This document shows positions 60,549 through 64,000 of a stretch of DNA of 64,000 nt, piece by piece. The position numbers were made by a program, and so were the translations under genes. The notes beneath the pieces are model-generated. The model made no database searches. It was not told the DNA's origin and saw only the letters and a program-made list of their open reading frames with translations. This DNA is from Carposina sasakii (taxonomy: Eukaryota; Arthropoda; Insecta; Lepidoptera; Carposinidae): contig CP053172.1 of NCBI GenBank assembly GCA_014607495.2, forward strand, positions 3,672,888-3,736,887, in the 5' to 3' direction. Within the stretch, counting starts at the first letter, position 1, and each line of letters opens with the position of its first letter.

Positions 60549-62535
60549 GGGCCAGGCCACAACGGTGCGTTGCGGCGTCGCATCGCAAAAACAACATCGC
60601 ACAGCTATGCGATGCGATGTCGCAACGCAAAAATTTCATCGGATACGACATCGTACGTAAAAACGCTAACCAACATTTCAGTTTCTAGTGAGACATGGAT
60701 CGCACTCCGCGTGTTCTACTTCTGCTTGCGTTAAGGCGTATTAAGAAAAAGAAACAGAAAAGAAAGTACTGGGTGCACCCATTACTGACAATTATGAATA
60801 TAGATGGAAACCACTTCAAAACGAAATATGAGGCGCTAAAAGTGGACGAGGTTAAATTTTTCGATTACTTTAGGATGAGTGTAGTAAGTTTTGAAGAGCT
60901 TCTTAGTTTGATAAAGCCTCATTTACAAAAGAAATACATATTCGAAAACCCATCGAACCTCTGGAGATGCTGGGATTAACTTTAAGATAAGAAAAAAATA
61001 AACTATTTTTACTATAATCATACTGTTTAATCATTTTCATAATTTAGTGTTATTCAAAACTCGTATTCCGATTGTGTGTCATTCGTCAAATTTGTTAGTT
61101 CCTCATCGAAATGAATTTGTTCTGGCTCATTTACATCATCATTCCTTGGCGTTTGTGGAGACGATTGCATAGGTGCCGGTGATGTTTCGCATCCGCTTTG
61201 GAAGGCACTACGTTGAATGGATGTTTGGTAGCCACTCTGCATAGGCATTCGAGCTGATTGGTAGCCACTCTGCATAGACATTTGAGCTGTTTGATAGCCA
61301 GTCTGAACAGTTGTATGAGATGTTTGATAGTTTGCTTGGACGGATGTTTGTGAAGTTTCATAGTGGCTGGGATAGTATGATGGTTGGTGTAAATCACTTA
61401 ATATCTGTAGGACACGACTTTGGAAAATTATTGTTTGATTATCATTCAATTTTTCCAATGATGGCAAAATTCCTTTAAAAAAAGATGTATGTCTACTTTC
61501 AGGTGTTTTTAAAGCAGCTATAATATTCTTCTCAAATTCGTCTTCGTCAATTTTTCTTTTACGTGATGCAGGCTGGTAACGTGGCATGACAGGTTGCTGG
61601 CTTTGTTGGGTTGAGGTGCTTGGTCTTATTTCTTCATCGTCAAGACTTGATGTTGTTTTATTTTGAGAATTCTTTTTCAGAAATAGGAGCTGGTCGTATA
61701 GATGATATTGTTTAATTTTTTTGGCCTCAGCTCCGGATTTACATTGCTCGTTTAATTTTTTTTCGTATTTTGTAAAATTATCCTTGATTCCTCTCCATTT
61801 CTTTATGACATCGTTACCTAAAAAAATATGAAGAATAATGATTTATTTTGTTTTCTTTCAGGTACCTGGCGACGGGAAATACTTTTAAAGATATGCATTT
61901 CACATATTATCGTGGGAAATCTACAATAACAGGAATAGTAAAATTTGTTTGTCGTATTTTATGGAACATTCTTAAAAGGTTGGAATTACCAAAAATTACA
62001 ACAGAGCTGATGGAACAAATTGCTCAAGAGTATGAAAAAAAGACCAACTTTCCTAATTGTATAGGAGCGCTAGATGGAAAACACATTCGTATATTGAGCC
62101 CGGATCACAGTGGATCCCTATTTTTCAATTATAAAAATTATAATTCCATTGTTCTATTAGCACTTGTTGATACGAATAACAAATTTATATATGTCGATAT
62201 AGGTGCATATGGTAAGGAATGTGACTCCACTGTTTTTCAGAACTCAAATCTATACGACTTATTAAAAAAAGGTCAATTATCTATACCTCCGCCAAAACCG
62301 TTACCTGGCTTTCAAAAAGAAATTCCTTTTGTCTTCGTGGCGGATGAAGGATTACCACTGACAAATAATATAATGCGCCCATATTCTGGGAAGTTTTTGT
62401 CGATAGAAAAACGAGTTTTTAATTATCGTTTGAGCCGAGCCAGACGATATGTTGAGAGCGCTTTTGGCATACTCGCAAATAAATGGCGCATATTTCACCG
62501 ACCCATCAATGTTTCTTACGATTTCACAATAGACA
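60549..62535 (+). mobile_element. Second PIF/Harbinger element, left end intact, right end missing
   Basis: Starts GGGCCAGGCCACAACGGTGC after a TTA (60546-60548). It contains nuclease exons on plus and the partner gene's second exon on minus inside the nuclease intron. The coding sequence is lost at about 62535 where unrelated sequence starts; no right TIR. Confidence 0.7.
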
Positions 62536-62567
62536 TTATCCTGTCTTCGTCTCGAGATTTATTCTGA
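60695..62567 (+). pseudogene. PIF/Harbinger nuclease of the second element, broken
   Basis: Exon 1 from ATG 60695 (MDRTPRVLLLLALRRIKKKK) through FFDYFRMSVVSFEELLSLIK. A frameshift near 60945 leads to a wrong end, and the donor site after LTLR reads AT instead of GT. Exon 2 starts after TTTCTTTCAG at 61862: YLATGNTFKDMHFTYYRGKS, CIGALDGKHIRIL (Asp), VFVADEGLPLTNNIMRPYSG (Asp), SRARRYVESAFGILANKW (Glu). The C-terminal helix is replaced by unrelated sequence after about 62535. The frameshift, lost donor and truncation show it is dead. Confidence 0.8.
61054..61817 (-). pseudogene. MADF-BESS partner gene, second exon, of the second Harbinger
   Basis: Starts after an acceptor-like TTTTTTTAG at 61818. 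It reads GNDVIKKWRGIKDNFTKYEK and AKKIKQYHLYDQLLFLKKNS (C-terminal half of MADF). A linker and a BESS motif (FFKGILPSLEKLNDNQTIIF) follow. Then comes a Gln/Ser/Tyr-rich repeat (MQSGYQSARMPMQSGYQTS), and the end is LTNLTNDTQSEYEF. Exon 1 would lie beyond the lost right end of the element. The exon itself is open from 61817 to 61054. Confidence 0.75.
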
Positions 62568-62748
62568 CCATGTAGTAGCCCTGCTACGCAACTAACCTAT
62601 TCGCACACAGTTTTTAGCGTAGGCGAGAAAGAGAAAACAGATGATCCCTTAGCTCACCCTACGCTACACCGACTAGCATCACCCGAGTTACATCATTCTT
62701 GTCCGTGCGCGCACGGTGTTCGCACATAGTATCTAGTTAAATTTCGTA
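62536..62748. other. Upstream region of the DIRS-like unit
   Basis: Sequence between the broken Harbinger and the small basic ORF. GC content rises (GTGCGCGCACGGTGTTCGC). No motif assigned. Confidence 0.3.
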
Positions 62749-62880
62749 ATGCCCAAACGACGACGTTGTGACGACCGGGATGAGGATCGCTGGGAAAGAA
62801 AAATAAGGAAATACCAGAGGAAATTGAAGACACGAGCTCGCATTATTTATTCTTCATCGGAAGACGATCAAGGCAGGTGA
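62749..62880 (+). CDS. Small basic ORF at the start of the DIRS-like gag region
   Basis: 43 residues: MPKRRRCDDRDEDRWERKIR, then KYQRKLKTRARIIYSSSEDD and a stop. A basic/acidic start with a terminal SSSEDD is typical of the N-terminus of DIRS-like Gag proteins in insects. A GGCAGGTGATA donor-like site at the end and a TCTCTCGCAG acceptor-like site at about 63159-63168 suggest a spliced or formerly continuous gene, but the phases do not match as read. Confidence 0.4.
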   Translation: MPKRRRCDDRDEDRWERKIRKYQRKLKTRARIIYSSSEDDQGR

Positions 62881-62961
62881 TAATTAAAATATGCACCTAC
62901 CTACTTTTTTTAAATCACAATTTCATATCTAAACGTTTGGTTTATGGTGCAATATCCCCGA

Positions 62962-63125
62962 GTCAATACGAGATATTGACCAGTGGTTATTAATTTAGAG
63001 TTAATACGAGATATTAACCAAATCATATACGTATGTAACATAATTGACGGTCAGAGTCAATACGTGATATTGACCAACGCAATATATGTTCCTTAATCTA
63101 ATGTGAGTTGATACGAGATATTAAC
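62962..63125. repeat. Four palindromic 19-bp iterons
   Basis: GTCAATACGAGATATTGAC at 62962-62980, GTTAATACGAGATATTAAC at 63000-63018, GTCAATACGTGATATTGAC at 63056-63074, GTTGATACGAGATATTAAC at 63107-63125. Each is an inverted repeat around a 4-5 base centre; substitutions are mostly compensatory between arms (TCAAT/ATTGA versus TTAAT/ATTAA). They lie between the small basic ORF and the gag frame. Confidence 0.9.
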
Positions 63126-63153
63126 CTAGTCATATATATATCTATCTATTAGA

Positions 63154-64000
63154 TTGTATTCTCTCGCAGAGAATGACAACTTTGAAATGGCACCGAACAA
63201 TATTGAAGACCCTCTAATACTTTCGCCCGGGCCAACTTGTGTAGAAGTACCGACACCTGATCAAGACCAAATAAATCCTAAAGACACGCCAGAAGAACTC
63301 ACAATAGATTCTGAGTTTATAAATGCCCTGGGGGATTGTCCATCCGACACACCTGAGTGGGGAGATAACATCGTAAAGGAAATCTCGGACAGGTGGTCGC
63401 CGATTTTCAAAGATGGTTTGAAAAAGGATATAAAGGAAAAATTAATGTTGAAATATTTATTCCCGAAGAACCTACCCGCATCGAAGCCCCCAACATTAAA
63501 CCCAGAGGTGGCCGCGGTTTTGTCGTAAAAACAGAGATAATCGAGTTTACTGTAAACAAGGACAGCTTGGTACCGCCCTTGCGGCATTGGGAAAAGCTAT
63601 GACTGGTCTTATGACTAAAACAATGAACACTCCAGACATTATTAAGATTATGTGCGATGCGGGTAATTTATTAGCAGACAGTCATTATTCCGAAACTGAC
63701 ACAAGGCGAGCGTTAATCACTCCGGTATTAGATAAATCTTTTGTCAATGCTTTTAAAGATCGCAAACGAGACAATTTTTTATACGGCGAAAATCTAGGAG
63801 ATTTTATTAAGTCCTCAAGAGGAGTTAAGAAAACAGGCCAGTTTCTTGCATCCGCTAATACCAAGTCGCCCAATTTAAACTCCAAAGGCCCGCCGTCGTC
63901 ATTACATCATCAGCAGCGCTACCCTCGGAACCAGCAGACGAACCGCGTCGACGGGCTGAAACCGCAGTCTTACTATCGTCGCATTGTACCTCCGCCGCTG
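63154..64000 (+). pseudogene. DIRS-like retrotransposon Gag, runs off the window
   Basis: The first frame (63154-63528) reads ENDNFEMAPNNIEDPLILSP, FINALGDCPSDTPEWGDNIV, KEISDRWSPIFKDGLKKDIK, then EKLMLKYLFPKNLPASKPPT, LNPEVAAVLS. A frameshift near 63528 follows. From about 63562 another frame is open to the window edge: LGTALAALGKAMTGLMTKTM, IIKIMCDAGNLLADSHYSET, RRALITPVLDKSFVNAFKDR and NFLYGENLGDFIKSSRGVKK. The W...L..GL.K..KEE(L)..KYL.P.N.....P.LNPE pattern and the DAGRLL.D.H...S..R(R)ALI block are typical of insect DIRS-like Gag proteins. Polymerase and tyrosine recombinase would lie to the right. Confidence 0.6.

Overview
The window is eukaryotic and almost certainly from an insect; the mix of transposon families (Ty3/gypsy, BEL/Pao, RTE-type LINE, DIRS-like, PIF/Harbinger, hAT, piggyBac, mariner, long-TIR IS630/Tc1/mariner, P, pogo, Polinton) together with a densovirus-like insert fits a moth or butterfly best (inference). 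No convincing single-copy host gene was found. This is a dense nest of mobile elements, many broken and several inserted inside others.

Layout. 1-2.6 kb: one end of a Polinton/Maverick, with a small pX-like protein, an adenain-type protease, a small basic protein, a capsid-like protein and an unassigned conserved Polinton ORF. 3.0-6.2 kb: gypsy element A (minus), 3' truncated. 6.25-8.75 kb: a complete DD41D element with ~625-bp terminal inverted repeats and an intact transposase, abutting a hAT-type MITE. 9.3-14.5 kb: fragments of Harbinger, an ITm transposase, an RTE-type LINE and a short inverted-repeat element. 14.7-16.4 kb: a densovirus-like NS1/NS2 cassette joined to Harbinger sequence; part of it recurs at 36.8-37.8 kb. 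17.3-21.6 kb: an LTR element with 210-bp LTRs and CTAC target duplications, with gag, an RT scrap and a ~1-kb 21-bp tandem array that is open in both directions. 23.6-25.1 kb: a hAT-type element carrying Harbinger-like coding scraps. 25.6-27.7 kb: Harbinger, P-element and pogo fragments.

28.8-38 kb is the clearest nest: gypsy B interrupts the second densovirus-like copy, and gypsy B's integrase is interrupted by a complete mariner and ended by a piggyBac. 39.1-42.2 kb: gypsy C, internally deleted, with a repeated LTR-leader-gag start. 44.1-45.3 kb: gypsy D gag/protease. 46.3-55.87 kb: a whole PIF/Harbinger element with TTA target duplications and two genes on opposite strands, each with an exon inside the other's intron; a young BEL/Pao element (identical 263-bp LTRs, CTAAC duplications) sits in the nuclease gene. 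56-58.1 kb: a LINE lacking its catalytic box. 58.3-59.3 kb: hAT transposase pieces with a mariner fragment and a tRNA-like sequence. 60.1-62.6 kb: two further Harbinger copies. From 62.7 kb to the end: a DIRS-like gag preceded by four palindromic iterons.

Start/stop positions were read by eye from the sequence. Family names come from motif recognition, not database searches.
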